NCBI RefSeq assembly: GCF_003352835.1
Contig: NZ_QLVD01000010.1
Span: 124,001-188,000, forward strand
Direction of reading: 5' to 3'
Origin: Ornithinimicrobium murale
Lineage (GTDB): Bacteria > Actinomycetota > Actinomycetes > Actinomycetales > Dermatophilaceae
Length of the DNA: 64,000 bases
The translations under genes and the position numbers were made by a program. Below, piece by piece: positions 9,057 to 18,804 of this stretch (position 1 is its first letter; every line of letters begins with the position of its first letter). The notes beneath the pieces are model-generated. The model saw only the letters and a program-made list of their open reading frames with translations. It did no database searches and was not told the origin of the DNA.

Positions 9057-9683
9057 TCAGGCCAGGCTGCGAGCAGCGGACTCGATCAGCAGGGTCGAGC
9101 TGGTCGCGCCCGGGTCGATATGGCCGCGGCTGCGCTCCCCGAGATAGCTGGCCCGTCCCTTGCGGGCGATCAGGTCCTTGGTGGCGTCGCGACCCCGCGC
9201 TGCCGCGTCCGCCGCAGCCCGCAGCGCCCCCGCCAGGTCACTCCCGGCACCGACAGCCTCGTCGAAGGCGTCCAGGGCCGGCGACCACGCGTCATACATG
9301 GTCTTGTCGCCGGTCTCTGCCTTGCCCCGCGCCAGGATGCCCTCCACGCCCGCCCGCAGGCCAGCGCCCACCTCGGCCGCCCCGGCCTCCGCGACGTCGG
9401 CGAAGGCGCCGGCCATGCGCAGGAAGAAGGTGCCATAGAGCGGCCCGCTGGCGCCACCGACGTTGCTGACCAGGCTCATGCCGACCTTCTTGAGGTAGGC
9501 GTCGATGGCCGAGAACTCCTCGGCGCCGGCCAACTCCGCGGCCTTGACCATCCCGCGGTTCATGTTGCTGCCGTGGTCAGCGTCGCCGATCGCGCGGTCC
9601 AGGTCGGTCAGGTAGTCCGCCTGCTCACTGACCACGCTGGCATAGTCTGCGATCCACTCGGTGAAGGACTGCAGGTTCGCCAC
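9057..9683 (-). CDS. dhaL: dihydroxyacetone kinase ADP-binding subunit DhaL
   Basis: A 208-residue DhaL, the all-helical subunit that holds ADP/ATP permanently and is rephosphorylated by DhaM. The Mg-ADP aspartates are visible in DLDRAIGDADHGSNMNRG, and the family segments GGASGPLYGTFF and GHIDPGATSS follow. The GTG two bases after the dhaK stop was chosen; the frame is open 16 codons further but these overlap dhaK. The three genes dhaK, dhaL and dhaM are spaced by 2-3 bases, so one mRNA is expected. No glycerol dehydrogenase gene is near. Confidence 0.92.
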   Translation of the reverse strand: MANLQSFTEWIADYASVVSEQADYLTDLDRAIGDADHGSNMNRGMVKAAELAGAEEFSAIDAYLKKVGMSLVSNVGGASGPLYGTFFLRMAGAFADVAEAGAAEVGAGLRAGVEGILARGKAETGDKTMYDAWSPALDAFDEAVGAGSDLAGALRAAADAAARGRDATKDLIARKGRASYLGERSRGHIDPGATSSTLLIESAARSLA

Positions 9684-9685
9684 GT

Positions 9686-10690
9686 TCAGACCCCCCAGCG
9701 CAGGCCGGGGGTGTTCACGGGCGCGTCCCACAGCCCGACGAGGTCGTCGTCGGCGCGGAGCAGCGTGACCGAGCAGCCGGCCATCTCCAGGCTGGTGATG
9801 TAGTTGCCGACCAGGTTGCGCGCCACGGTGACACCGGACTTCTCCAGGATCTGGGCGACCTCGTGATACATCAGGTAGAGCTCGAGCAGCGGGGTGCCGC
9901 CCATCCCGTTCATCATCACGATCGCCCCCGTGTCGCCGGTGAAGTCCAGGTCGGCCAGGACCGGCTCGAGGAGCATCTCGGCGACCTCCTTGGCCGGCGC
10001 CATCGGCATCCGCTTCCGGCCGGGCTCACCGTGGATGCCGATGCCGACCTCCATCTCGTCCTCGGCCAGGTCGAAGGTTGGCTTGCCGGCGGCCGGCACC
10101 GTGCACGAGGTCAGCGCCATGCCCATGGAGCGACCGCTCTCAGCGACCTGGGTGGCCAGCGCCGCGCAGTCGGCCAGGGAGCGGCCCTCCTCGGCCGCCG
10201 CGCCCACGATCTTCTCCAGCAGGACGGTGGTGCCGACCCCGCGACGACCCGCGGTGTAGAGGGAGTCCTGGACCGCCACGTCGTCATCGACCACGACGGA
10301 CTGGACCTCGGTCCCGGCCTCGGCCGCCGCAAGCTCGGCAGCCATCTCGAAGTTCATCACGTCGCCGGTGTAGTTCTTCACGATGTGCAGCACCCCGGCA
10401 CCGCCGTCGACCTGCTTGGTCGCGGCCATCATCTGGTCCGGCACGGGCGAGGTGAAGACCTCTCCGGCGCAGGCGGCGTCCAGCATGCCGAGCCCGACCA
10501 GGCCACCGTGCATCGGCTCGTGACCTGAGCCACCACCGGACACCAGACCGACCTTGCCCGCACGGATCGGGTCCCTGCGGTAGACGACCCTGTTCTCAAG
10601 GTCCACCCGGAGCCTGTCGGGGTGGGCCGCAGCCATGCCCCGCAGTGCCTCGACGACAACGTCCGCGGGGTCGTTGATCAGTTTCTTCAT
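9686..10690 (-). CDS. dhaK: dihydroxyacetone kinase substrate-binding subunit DhaK
   Basis: A 334-residue DhaK that binds dihydroxyacetone covalently through a histidine (His220 in GIGIHGEPG) and phosphorylates it to dihydroxyacetone phosphate with DhaL. The substrate-loop motif [13 protein letters not shown] is present near residue 51. The ATG giving [12 protein letters not shown] matches the normal DhaK N-terminus; an 11-codon extension is less likely. It is first in dhaKLM. The 78 bases upstream, up to the lipoprotein gene, should hold the promoter, but no strong -35/-10 pair was found. The operon lies inside the otherwise conserved era to recO neighbourhood, so it is probably an insertion. 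Confidence 0.94.
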   Translation of the reverse strand: MKKLINDPADVVVEALRGMAAAHPDRLRVDLENRVVYRRDPIRAGKVGLVSGGGSGHEPMHGGLVGLGMLDAACAGEVFTSPVPDQMMAATKQVDGGAGVLHIVKNYTGDVMNFEMAAELAAAEAGTEVQSVVVDDDVAVQDSLYTAGRRGVGTTVLLEKIVGAAAEEGRSLADCAALATQVAESGRSMGMALTSCTVPAAGKPTFDLAEDEMEVGIGIHGEPGRKRMPMAPAKEVAEMLLEPVLADLDFTGDTGAIVMMNGMGGTPLLELYLMYHEVAQILEKSGVTVARNLVGNYITSLEMAGCSVTLLRADDDLVGLWDAPVNTPGLRWGV

Positions 10691-10768
10691 GCCCCCAGCC
10701 AACCACCGAACGGGCCTGCCCACCAGAGGGGCGAGGGGACGCGGGCCGTCGAGGCGACTGGCGCCGGT

Positions 10769-11080
10769 CTAGTCTCCCTGGGCCAGCAGCGGCAGCAGGG
10801 TGTACTCGACGTTGTTGCCGTCGACCTCGGTGACCTCGAGCTCATAGCGGTCGTAGTCACCCTGGGGCCCGCTCATCTGCACCTCACAGGTCAGGCTCGC
10901 GCCGACCTCCGCAGCCAGTCCCTCCGGGCAGTCGACCGAGGTCACCGACAGGCCGTGAGCCTCGGCCTCCTCCGTGATCGTCGCCTCCAGGTCCTCGGTG
11001 GAGATCTCCTTGGAGCACCCACCGAGCAGCAGGGCGAGAGCCACTCCCGCCCCGAGCACCGCACCACGACGCACCATCAT
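10769..11080 (-). CDS. DUF4333-type lipoprotein
   Basis: A 103-residue exported lipoprotein: MMVRR followed by a hydrophobic stretch and lipobox LLGGC (Cys22). After the cysteine it has the pattern of the actinobacterial DUF4333 domain: a helix-forming start (STEDLEATITEEAE), two cysteines that could form a disulphide (VDCPEGL and LTCEV), and a C-terminal beta part. The family has no known function. The tandem ATG ATG makes the start uncertain by one codon, and an upstream open extension of 19 codons is less likely because it precedes the signal peptide. It lies alone between dhaK and era. Confidence 0.75.
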   Translation of the reverse strand: MMVRRGAVLGAGVALALLLGGCSKEISTEDLEATITEEAEAHGLSVTSVDCPEGLAAEVGASLTCEVQMSGPQGDYDRYELEVTEVDGNNVEYTLLPLLAQGD

Positions 11081-11152
11081 GTCCTGCCTCTCCCGACGTC
11101 CAACGAGCCGTGCCCGGCCAACCCCACCACGCGGCATACCCGATCGACAAAC

Positions 11153-12124
11153 TCAGAAACCGAGCCGCTGCAGCTGCTTGGGGTCCCGCTGCCAGTCCTT
11201 GGCGACCTTGACGTGCAGGTCCAGGAAGACCTTGTGGCCGATGATCTGCTCGATGCCGACCCTGGCCCGGGCGCCGACCTCCCGCAGCCTGGACCCGCCG
11301 CGCCCGATGATGATCGCCTTCTGGCTGGGGCGCTCCACGAAGATGTGGACGCGCACGTCGGTCAACGGGCGGCCCTCAGGACGGTCTACGCGCGGGACGA
11401 CCTCGTCCACCACGACGGCCAGCGAGTGGGGCAGCTCGTCACGCACGCCCTCCAGGGCTGCCTCACGCACCAGCTCAGCGATCATCACGATCGTCGGCTC
11501 GTCGGTCAGCACGTCGTCCGGGTAGAGCTTCGGTGAGGCCGGGAGATAGGACGCCAGCACGTCGGCCACGTCCTCGACCTGATCGCCGCGGGCTGCTGAG
11601 CAGGGCACGATCGCGTCCCAGGTCCCGAGCTGGTCGATGGCGATGAGGTGCTCGGCCAGGCGTTGCTTGTCGACCGCGTCGGACTTGGTCGCCAGCGCGA
11701 CCACGGGCACCCGACGGGCCCGCTGCAGCTCGGCGAGGTCGCGCGCGATGAAGGTGTCACCAGGCCCGGGCCGCTGGTCGGCGGGCAGGCAGAAGGCGAT
11801 GACGTCGACATCCAGCAACGTCTCCCGGACCAGGTCGTTGAGGCGCTGCCCGAGCAGGGTGCGAGGCCGGTGCAGCCCCGGGGTGTCCACCAGAATCAGC
11901 TGGTAGGCATCGGTCGTGCGAATGCCCCGGATCGCGTGGCGCGTGGTCTGCGGTTTGCTGGAGGTGATCGCCACCTTCTGCCCCACCAGGGCGTTGGTCA
12001 GGGTCGACTTGCCCGCGTTGGGGCGGCCGATGACGCAGGCAAAGCCGGCGTGGTATGCCGAGGGCTCGGTGGGCTGTCGAACCGCGCCCTCATCCTCGGT
12101 GGGGTGATTCTGGGGCTGGCTCAC
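11153..12124 (-). CDS. era: GTPase Era
   Basis: A 323-residue Era, a GTPase that binds 16S rRNA and assists 30S maturation. G1 (GRPNAGKST), G3 (DTPG) and G4 (TKSD) are present, and the switch region includes SSKPQTTRH, characteristic of Era. The C-terminal KH domain carries FVERPSQKAIIIGRGG and ends with KVAKDWQRDPKQLQRLGF. An acidic N-terminal extension of about 25 residues is typical of actinobacteria. It overlaps the stop of the CNNM gene by four bases (ATGA) and is the last gene of the phoH-ybeY-CNNM-era run. Confidence 0.96.
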   Translation of the reverse strand: MSQPQNHPTEDEGAVRQPTEPSAYHAGFACVIGRPNAGKSTLTNALVGQKVAITSSKPQTTRHAIRGIRTTDAYQLILVDTPGLHRPRTLLGQRLNDLVRETLLDVDVIAFCLPADQRPGPGDTFIARDLAELQRARRVPVVALATKSDAVDKQRLAEHLIAIDQLGTWDAIVPCSAARGDQVEDVADVLASYLPASPKLYPDDVLTDEPTIVMIAELVREAALEGVRDELPHSLAVVVDEVVPRVDRPEGRPLTDVRVHIFVERPSQKAIIIGRGGSRLREVGARARVGIEQIIGHKVFLDLHVKVAKDWQRDPKQLQRLGF

Positions 12125-13440
12125 TGGGCGTCCTCCGACTGCCGATCGGAGCCACCGGGCGTGGCGGACTCCTCGTCCTCATGGTGCTCTGACTCGACCC
12201 GCTCGACCAGGAGGGTCGCCACGCGCCGCCGCCGCCCGGCCATGCGCTCGGCCGTGAGGCGCAGCCCGGCCACCTGCGCCGAGGACCCCACGATGGGCAC
12301 CATCCCGATCTGGGCGGCCAGCAGTCCCCCGACGGAGTCGACGTCCTCGGTCTCGATCTCGACGTCGAACATCTCGTTGAGGTCGTCCACAGGCATCGTC
12401 GCCGGCACCCGGACGGTGCCGTCCTCGAGGGTCTCCACCTCCACGACGTCACGGTCGTACTCGTCGGTGATCTCCCCGACAATCTCCTCGAGGATGTCCT
12501 CGATGGTGATCAGTCCGGCGGTCCCGCCGTACTCGTCGATCACGATGGCGATGTGCAGCCGGTCGCGCTGCATCTCCCGCAGCAGCCCGTCGACCGACTT
12601 GGACTCGGGGATCCGTTGGACCGGGCGCATCAGCTCGGTGACCGCGTCCCTGCTGTTCTCGGCGTTGGCGTTGACAGCGCGGGCGACATCCTTGAAGTAG
12701 AGGATGCCCAGCACGTCGTCGGTGCCTTCGCCGATGACCGGGATGCGGCTGAAGCCCGAACGCAGGAAGAGTGACATGGCCTGCCGGAGGGCGCGGTCCT
12801 GCCGGATCGAGACCATGTCCGGCCGGGGCACCATCACCTCGCGCGCCACCGTGTCGCCGAGCTCGAAGATGGAGTGGATCATCTCGCGCTCACCGGCCTC
12901 GATCACCGAGCTCTCCCCGGCCAGGTCGAGCAGGTCGCGCAGCTCGGCCTCACTGGCGAACGGTCCCTCGGCGAACCCGCGGCCGGGAGTGACCGCGTTG
13001 CCGAAGAGCACGAGCACCTTGGCCAGTGGCCCCAGCAGCACGCGCAGCACCCGGATGACCGGCGCGGACATCAACGCCACCTTCTCGACGTGCTGGCGCC
13101 CCAGCGTCCTGGGTGAGACCCCCACGACGACGAAGGAGATGACAGTCATGATGCCCACCGCGATCAGCGCGGTGCGCCAGTGGCTGTCGGTCTGGGTGTC
13201 GACAGCGACCGTGACCGCGACGGCGGTGACGGCCTCGGCCAGCACCCGGGTGAAGGCGGCCACGGCCAGGTAGGGGGCCGGTTCGGCGACGATCCTGGAG
13301 AGGGCGTCGGCACCGCGCTGGTCCTCCTCCTGTAGGTGCTCGGCCCGGTGGCGGGAGACCCGCAGCAGCGCGGTCTCACTCGCGGAGAGGAGGAAGGCGA
13401 CGAGGGTCGCCAGAACGGCGACAACGATCAGCGTGATCAA
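12121..13440 (-). CDS. hemolysin/CorC-like CNNM membrane protein with CBS pair
   Basis: A 439-residue protein with an N-terminal DUF21/CNNM membrane domain (residues 1-180), a CBS pair (about 200-320: MVPRPDMVSIRQDRAL and ITIEDILEEIVGEITDEYD) and a C-terminal CorC_HlyC domain. The family is linked to Mg2+ efflux and homeostasis. The start is TTG with a GGAG ribosome site 8 bases upstream, 16 bases after the ybeY stop; the first helix (ITLIVVAVLATLVAFLL) supports it. It sits between ybeY and era, its standard place in actinobacteria. Transport direction and metal are not shown by sequence. Confidence 0.9.
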   Translation of the reverse strand: MITLIVVAVLATLVAFLLSASETALLRVSRHRAEHLQEEDQRGADALSRIVAEPAPYLAVAAFTRVLAEAVTAVAVTVAVDTQTDSHWRTALIAVGIMTVISFVVVGVSPRTLGRQHVEKVALMSAPVIRVLRVLLGPLAKVLVLFGNAVTPGRGFAEGPFASEAELRDLLDLAGESSVIEAGEREMIHSIFELGDTVAREVMVPRPDMVSIRQDRALRQAMSLFLRSGFSRIPVIGEGTDDVLGILYFKDVARAVNANAENSRDAVTELMRPVQRIPESKSVDGLLREMQRDRLHIAIVIDEYGGTAGLITIEDILEEIVGEITDEYDRDVVEVETLEDGTVRVPATMPVDDLNEMFDVEIETEDVDSVGGLLAAQIGMVPIVGSSAQVAGLRLTAERMAGRRRRVATLLVERVESEHHEDEESATPGGSDRQSEDAQ

Positions 13441-13456
13441 CGGTGCGCTCCGGGGT

Positions 13457-13957
13457 TCACTGCTCGGCGCGGGCGCCGGGTGCCGCCGTGGTGGTGCGGC
13501 CCCGCTGAGCCAGGTAGGTCAGCAGCAGCGTGCGCTGCAGCTCGAACATCTCGCGCTCCTCGTCGGGCTCGGCGTGATCGAAGCCGAGCAGGTGCAGGAT
13601 CCCGTGCGTGGTCAGCAGCAGGATCTCGTCCGCGACGCTGTGTCCAGCCTCCTTGGCCTGCCTGCGCGCCACCACAGGGCACAGCACGACATCGCCCAGC
13701 ACCCCATCGGTCGTCTCGGTGTCCGAGCCGGGACGCAGCTCGTCCATCGGGAAGCTCATCACGTCGGTCGGTCCGGGCAGGTCCATCCACTGCACGTGCA
13801 GGGCCTCCATGGCTGACTCGTCGACCAGGGTGATCGCCAGCTCGGTGCGCGGGTGGACCCGCATCTGGTCGAGCACATAGCGACCCAGGTCGTGCAGCTC
13901 CTGTTCCGTGACGGGCGGGGGCACCTCGCCGGACTCGTTGAGGACCTCGATGCTCAC
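13457..13957 (-). CDS. ybeY: endoribonuclease YbeY
   Basis: A 166-residue YbeY metalloprotein that acts in 16S rRNA 3' maturation and 70S quality control. The zinc motif H-G-x-L-H-x(5)-H is seen in HGILHLLGFDHAEPDE. The segment WMDLPGPTDVMSFPMDE is also characteristic. Length is normal, with a short disordered tail after residue 150. It overlaps phoH by four bases and is followed by the TTG-started CNNM gene. Confidence 0.96.
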   Translation of the reverse strand: MSIEVLNESGEVPPPVTEQELHDLGRYVLDQMRVHPRTELAITLVDESAMEALHVQWMDLPGPTDVMSFPMDELRPGSDTETTDGVLGDVVLCPVVARRQAKEAGHSVADEILLLTTHGILHLLGFDHAEPDEEREMFELQRTLLLTYLAQRGRTTTAAPGARAEQ

Positions 13958-15147
13958 CGGCCACTCTCCCCGGCCCGCGGGTCGGTCTGCTCCGAGCCGA
14001 CCTCACCGCTGTCCTGTCCTGGCCGCCCGGCGCGTCCAGTGTCCGTCGACCGGCCCCGTCGCACGGGTCGGCCCGACCCACCGGACCGCTGTCGCTCGTG
14101 GCCCTGCTGGTCGGCATCGTGCCTGCCGTAGGCCTCGACGATCGAGCTGACCAGCCGGTGCCGGACGACGTCAGCGCTGGTCAGTGTCGCAAAGTGGATG
14201 TCCTCGACATCAGCCAGGATGTCGCGCACCACCCGGAGGCCCGAGCTGGTGCCAGTGGGCAGGTCGACCTGCGTCACGTCGCCGGTTACGACCATCTTGG
14301 AGCCGAAGCCGAGCCGGGTGAGGAACATCTTCATCTGCTCCGCCGAGGTGTTCTGGGCCTCGTCGAGGATGATGAACGCATCGTTCAGGGTACGGCCCCG
14401 CATGTAGGCCAGGGGCGCCACCTCGATGGTGCCAGAGGCCATCAGCCGCGGGATCGAGTCCGGATCCACCATGTCGTGCAGCGCGTCATACAGCGGCCGC
14501 AGGTAGGGGTCGATCTTGTCGTTGAGGGTCCCCGGGAGGAATCCCAGGCGCTCGCCCGCCTCGACCGCGGGACGGGTCAGGATGATGCGGTTGACCTGTT
14601 TGGCCTGGAGAGCGGCCACGGCCTTGGCCATCGCCAGATAGGTCTTGCCGGTGCCGGCCGGGCCGATGCCGAAGACGACCGTGTGCTGGTCGATCGCGTC
14701 GACGTAATGCTTCTGGTGCAGCGTCTTGGGACGGATGGTGCGGCCGCGGTTGCTGATGATGTTCATCGTCAGCACGTCGGCGGGCCGTTCGGCCGAAGCG
14801 CTCCGCAGCATCCCGATCGAGCGCTCGACCGCGTCGCGGTTCAGCGGCTGCCCGGCGGTGGCGATCACCACCAGTTCGTCGATCAGTCGCTCGATGATCG
14901 CCACGTCTTCGGAAGGTCCGGCGAGCCGGAACTCGTTGCCCCGCACCAGCACATCCACGTGCGGGAACGAGCGCTCCATCGTCTTGAGCAACTCGTCGCG
15001 CGGCCCCAGCAGGGCCGCCATCGAGGTCTCGGGGGGGATGACCACCGTGTGCGTGGGTGCGTGGCTCCCCTCGCCTGGCGTGGTCTCGGTCGGTTCGGTG
15101 GCCGGGGTGGCGGCGTTGGCCGTCCCCGGATGGTGAGGCTCTGTCAT
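13954..15147 (-). CDS. phoH: PhoH-family ATPase
   Basis: A 397-residue PhoH-like P-loop ATPase. The Walker A is [11 protein letters not shown], Walker B is [10 protein letters not shown], and the family segments [15 protein letters not shown] and [11 protein letters not shown] are clear. A KH-like N-terminal region precedes the ATPase (residues 40-110). The last 50 residues are Arg/Gly-rich and probably disordered. PhoH with YbeY is a conserved pair thought to work in RNA metabolism. A TAGACT hexamer at 15158-15163 (minus strand) overlaps the HIT stop and could start an almost leaderless phoH transcript. Confidence 0.93.
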   Translation of the reverse strand: MTEPHHPGTANAATPATEPTETTPGEGSHAPTHTVVIPPETSMAALLGPRDELLKTMERSFPHVDVLVRGNEFRLAGPSEDVAIIERLIDELVVIATAGQPLNRDAVERSIGMLRSASAERPADVLTMNIISNRGRTIRPKTLHQKHYVDAIDQHTVVFGIGPAGTGKTYLAMAKAVAALQAKQVNRIILTRPAVEAGERLGFLPGTLNDKIDPYLRPLYDALHDMVDPDSIPRLMASGTIEVAPLAYMRGRTLNDAFIILDEAQNTSAEQMKMFLTRLGFGSKMVVTGDVTQVDLPTGTSSGLRVVRDILADVEDIHFATLTSADVVRHRLVSSIVEAYGRHDADQQGHERQRSGGSGRPVRRGRSTDTGRAGRPGQDSGEVGSEQTDPRAGESGR

Positions 15148-15160
15148 CAGGGCCCCGAGT

Positions 15161-15523
15161 CTAGCCCTGACCGGGCCCTACCGGCCCGAGCTTTTGCGCC
15201 CCCAGCACGTGGACGTGCACGTGGAAGACCTCCTGGCCGGCGTCAGCACCCACATTGCTCACCACCCGATAGCCGCTCTCCTCGATGCCCTCGAGCCGAG
15301 CGACCTCCCGGGTCGCGGTGAACAGCTCGGCCACACTGGCGGGATCGTCAGCGGCCATCTGACCCAGGGTGTCCTCGTGAGACTTGGGGATGACCAGCAC
15401 GTGCACCGCGGCCCGCGGAGTGATGTCCCGGAAGGCCAGCACGGTGTCGGTCTCATAGACCGTGTCGTTGGGGATCTCCCCCGCGACGATCTTGCAGAAC
15501 AGGCAGTCGTTCGAAGTCGGCAT
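15161..15523 (-). CDS. HIT-family nucleotide hydrolase (HinT-like)
   Basis: A 120-residue histidine-triad protein, expected to hydrolyse purine nucleoside phosphoramidates. The triad HVHVHVLG is at residues about 100-107, and the N-terminus CLFCKIVAGEIPNDTVYETD is typical of HinT with two cysteines that could bind zinc. The usual C-terminal tryptophan segment after the triad is replaced by a short GAQKLGPVGPGQG tail. It lies 13 bases upstream of phoH, a placement common in actinobacteria. Confidence 0.93.
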   Translation of the reverse strand: MPTSNDCLFCKIVAGEIPNDTVYETDTVLAFRDITPRAAVHVLVIPKSHEDTLGQMAADDPASVAELFTATREVARLEGIEESGYRVVSNVGADAGQEVFHVHVHVLGAQKLGPVGPGQG

Positions 15524-15576
15524 GCACCCAACGGTAGCCGGGCCGCGGGCACGTCAGCAGTGGGCCGGGCTGTGTG

Positions 15577-16941
15577 TCACGCCGGGCGGGACCGGGCCGA
15601 GGTGGCGAGCGCCGCCAGCCCGGCCGCCACCGAGGCCACCGCCACCGCGAGGAAGGCGGTGTGCACCGACCCGGCATGCAGCGCCGTGAACACCGCGCCG
15701 ACCACCGCGAGCACGACGGCGGAGGCGAGGGCCTCACTCACCTGCAGTGAGGACGAGTTGCGGCCGAGGACGGCCGGGGCGGACAGTCGCATCGTCAGCA
15801 GGGACGTGGTGGGGTAGGCGATCCCGACACCTGCCTGTGTCAGGCCCCAGACCACGAGCACGGTCCAGCCCGGCCAGTCCAGCGCGATGGCGGCCACCAG
15901 GAGGCTCAGCCCGAGCAGGGTGATCGAGGTGCCGATGACCATGACCCGCACCCGGTCCACCGTGTCGTTCAACCGACCCTGCAACCAGGACCCACCCGCC
16001 CAGGTGACGGCCCCGACAGCGAGCGCCGCACCGGCCTCGGCCGGGCTGTAGCCGTGCAGATCCTGCAACATCAGTGGCAGGTAGGCCTCCGCGGCCATGA
16101 ATGACGCACCGATCGCGCCGCGTGCGGAGATCACCGAGGGCAGGCCGCGGCCCAGGGTGAACGTGCCCGGCGGCATGAGCCGCCAGGCGGCCACACCGAG
16201 GGCGATGGCGAACGGCAGACCGACCAGCACGTCTCGGCCTGAGATCTGCTCGCCCCCGAGGTTCAGCACGCCGACGCTGGCTGCTGCGAGCACCGCCCAC
16301 AGAATCGTGCTCACCCCCAGGTAGGGAGCATCCTCGCTCGGCGCGGTGTCTCTGAGGGCTGGCAGCAGCACGGCCAGGCTGACCAGCACGAGGGGGACGA
16401 CACTCAGGAAGACCCACCGCCAGCCCGCGTGCTCGACCATCAGCCCGGTCAGGACGGGGCCGACCAGGCCGGGCAGCACCCAGGCCGCGGCGAGGAGGGA
16501 GAACATCCGCGGTCGCAGTTCATCCGGGATCCCCTGGGCGATGACCACGTAGATCGCGACGGTCGCCATGCCGGTGCCCAGTCCCTGCAGCCCCCGCGCC
16601 AGCACGAACAGCTCCATGCTGGGGCTGAGGCCCGCGGCGAGGAGTCCGCAGGCGAACGTTGTCGACCCGACGAGCAGGACCGCACGCGGACCGGATCGGT
16701 CCGACCACCAGCCTCCCAGGATCATCCCGATGACGCTGGCGGCGATGGTGGCGCCGAAGGCCAGGGCATAGAGCCCCAGACCATCCAGGGCGCGCGCCAC
16801 CGTGGGCATCGCGGTCCCGACGGCGATGTACTCGATAGCGAACAGCGAGATCAGCGTCGTGGTCCCGATCGCGACCGGTCGGTTGTCGGGGGTGAGGAGC
16901 GAGCGGCGGGGTGAGGGGACTGAGTCGTTCGTCAGGCCCAT
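15577..16941 (-). CDS. MFS transporter (multidrug-efflux type)
   Basis: A 454-residue major facilitator with about 14 hydrophobic segments, resembling DHA2-like exporters. Motif A is recognisable as GGWWSDRSGPRAVLL after helix 2, and motif C-like glycine/proline spacing occurs in ARGLQGLGTGMATVAIYVV. The chosen ATG (MGLTNDSVPS) overlaps the rsmE end by 10 bases; longer frames run through rsmE and are not real. It is co-oriented with rsmE and HIT and probably read with them. Substrate unknown. Confidence 0.85.
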   Translation of the reverse strand: MGLTNDSVPSPRRSLLTPDNRPVAIGTTTLISLFAIEYIAVGTAMPTVARALDGLGLYALAFGATIAASVIGMILGGWWSDRSGPRAVLLVGSTTFACGLLAAGLSPSMELFVLARGLQGLGTGMATVAIYVVIAQGIPDELRPRMFSLLAAAWVLPGLVGPVLTGLMVEHAGWRWVFLSVVPLVLVSLAVLLPALRDTAPSEDAPYLGVSTILWAVLAAASVGVLNLGGEQISGRDVLVGLPFAIALGVAAWRLMPPGTFTLGRGLPSVISARGAIGASFMAAEAYLPLMLQDLHGYSPAEAGAALAVGAVTWAGGSWLQGRLNDTVDRVRVMVIGTSITLLGLSLLVAAIALDWPGWTVLVVWGLTQAGVGIAYPTTSLLTMRLSAPAVLGRNSSSLQVSEALASAVVLAVVGAVFTALHAGSVHTAFLAVAVASVAAGLAALATSARSRPA

Positions 16942-17675
16942 CGCGACCGGCCGCTGAGCAGGGCGATCGCTGCGGCTCCGGCCGTCGAGGTGCGCAGGAC
17001 GGTGTCGCCGAGCCGCACCGAGCGGGCACCGGCTGCCACCAGCGCGGCGGTCTCCTCCGAGCTGATGCCGCCCTCCGGACCGACCACCAGCAGCACCACG
17101 CCACTGGCGGGCAGCTCCACCCCGACCAGCGGGTCGGTGGCCTCCTCGTGCAGCACCAGCGCCAGGTCGGCCTGACGGACGCGCTCCACGAGGGCGCTGC
17201 GATCGACGAGTGGTGCAACGGTGGGCACCCGGGCGCGCCGGGCCTGTTTGGTGGCGGCGCGCACCGTGCGCTCCCACTTGGCGTGTGCCTTGCCGGCCCG
17301 CTCACCACGCCAGACGACGACGCTGCGGGAGGCGGCCCACGGCACGACCTCATCGACTCCCAGTTCGGTGCCGATCTCGATGGCGAGCAGGTCGCGGTCT
17401 CCCTTGGCGAGTGCCTGGACCAGGGTGAAGCGCGGCTCCGGAGCGGGTTGGTCACGAATGTCACCCGCGACCAGCTCGAGCTCCCCACGGCCGACCGCTG
17501 ACACCCGTCCCCGGACCAGCCGTCCGCTGCCGTCCGCTACCAGGATCTCCTCGCCGGTCGTCAGGCGGGTCACCGTCGCCGCATGTCTGCCCTCGGGACC
17601 GTCGAGACGGACCGTGTCGCCGACAGCGACGGCGCCCAACACCCCGTCAGCAACGAAGAACAGGGGCGCGCTCAC
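16932..17675 (-). CDS. rsmE: 16S rRNA (uracil-1498-N3)-methyltransferase RsmE
   Basis: A 247-residue SPOUT methyltransferase that methylates U1498 of 16S rRNA. The N-terminal PUA-like domain (residues 1-75) precedes the SPOUT fold with the trefoil-knot signature VLLVVGPEGGISSEE and LRTSTAGAAAI, which bind S-adenosylmethionine. It overlaps the dnaJ stop by four bases and the MFS start by ten. The dnaJ-rsmE order is conserved in actinobacteria. Confidence 0.95.
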   Translation of the reverse strand: MSAPLFFVADGVLGAVAVGDTVRLDGPEGRHAATVTRLTTGEEILVADGSGRLVRGRVSAVGRGELELVAGDIRDQPAPEPRFTLVQALAKGDRDLLAIEIGTELGVDEVVPWAASRSVVVWRGERAGKAHAKWERTVRAATKQARRARVPTVAPLVDRSALVERVRQADLALVLHEEATDPLVGVELPASGVVLLVVGPEGGISSEETAALVAAGARSVRLGDTVLRTSTAGAAAIALLSGRSRWA

Positions 17676-18793
17676 CGCGCCGAGAAGGCTTCCTTGAGCT
17701 TGCCGAGGAAGCCGTTGTTGGCCGGGGCCAGGCGGCCCTCGGGGCGGGACTCCCCACGCTTCTCGGCCAGCTGGGCCAGGAGATCCCGCTGGGTGTCATC
17801 GAGCTTGGTCGGCACGCGCACGTCCAGGTGGACGATCAGGTCGCCGCGTCCCGAACCACGCAGGTGAGTGACGCCCTGCTCGGGGAGGGTGACGGTGTCC
17901 TGGGGCTGGCTGCCGGCCTGGAGGTCCACCTCGGTGGGACCGTCGAAGGTCTCCACCGAGAGCGTGGCACCCAGGGCGGCCGCGGTCATCGGCACCTGCA
18001 CCGAGCAGTGCAGGTCGTCACCGCGGCGCCGGAAGGTCTCGTGCGGGCGCACCGCGATCTCGACGTAGAGGTCGCCGGGAGCACCGCCGCCGGGGCCGAC
18101 CTCGCCCTCGGCGGCCAGCTGGATCCGGGTGCCGGAGTCCACACCACCGGGCACCTTGATCTTCAGGTCGCGCCGGGCGCGGATGCGGCCCTCGCCCGCG
18201 CAGTCGACACACGGCTGCTCGATGATCTCCCCGAAGCCACGGCAGTCCGGGCACGGGCGGGTGGTCATCACCTGACCGAGGAAGGAACGCTGCACCGACT
18301 GGACCTCACCGCGGCCGGCGCAGCTGGCACAGGTGCGGGTGCCGGTGCCGGGTTGGCTCCCCGAGCCGGTGCAGGTGGCACAACGGGTGGCCGTGTCGAT
18401 GACGACGGTCTCCTGCCCACCGAAGACGGCAGTGCGCAGGTCGATGTCCAGTCGCACCAGGGCGTCCTGGCCGCGCTGGGTGCGCGAGCGGGGACCCCGC
18501 GACCCGCCGGCGGCGCCGCCGAAGAAGGCGTCCATGATGTCGGTGAAGGAGAAGCCCTGGCCAAAGTTCTGGCTCGCCCCGGCATACGGATCCTGGCCCC
18601 GGTCGTAGGCCGCACGTTTGGTGGAGTCAGACAGCACGTCGTAGGCCTGGCTCACCTTCTTGAACTCGGTCTCGGCCTCCGGCCCCGGGTTCACATCAGG
18701 GTGCAGTCGGCGTGCTCGCTTGTGATAGGCCCGCTTGATGTCCTGTGCGCTGGCGTCACGGGACACGCCGAGATCGGCGTAGTAGTCGTTCAC
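17672..18793 (-). CDS. dnaJ: chaperone DnaJ (hrcA-linked DnaJ2)
   Basis: A 373-residue full-length DnaJ. Residues 1-70 are the J domain with the HPD triplet (RLHPDVNPG), followed by a Gly/Phe-rich linker. The zinc domain (about 140-210) has four CxxCxGxG motifs: CATCTGSG, CASCAGRG, CPDCRGFG and CVDCAGEG. C-terminal substrate domains follow. It starts 11 bases after hrcA and has no dnaK or grpE beside it, as for the second DnaJ of actinobacteria. Heat control is expected through HrcA because both should share the CIRCE-containing promoter. Confidence 0.96.
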   Translation of the reverse strand: MNDYYADLGVSRDASAQDIKRAYHKRARRLHPDVNPGPEAETEFKKVSQAYDVLSDSTKRAAYDRGQDPYAGASQNFGQGFSFTDIMDAFFGGAAGGSRGPRSRTQRGQDALVRLDIDLRTAVFGGQETVVIDTATRCATCTGSGSQPGTGTRTCASCAGRGEVQSVQRSFLGQVMTTRPCPDCRGFGEIIEQPCVDCAGEGRIRARRDLKIKVPGGVDSGTRIQLAAEGEVGPGGGAPGDLYVEIAVRPHETFRRRGDDLHCSVQVPMTAAALGATLSVETFDGPTEVDLQAGSQPQDTVTLPEQGVTHLRGSGRGDLIVHLDVRVPTKLDDTQRDLLAQLAEKRGESRPEGRLAPANNGFLGKLKEAFSAR

Positions 18794-18804
18794 TCAAAAC
18801 CTCT

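Noticed and set aside
15577-17277. 566-codon version of the first MFS gene
   Set aside because: The extra 112 codons lie inside rsmE and encode Arg/Gly-rich sequence; ATG 16941 starts directly before the first transporter helix.
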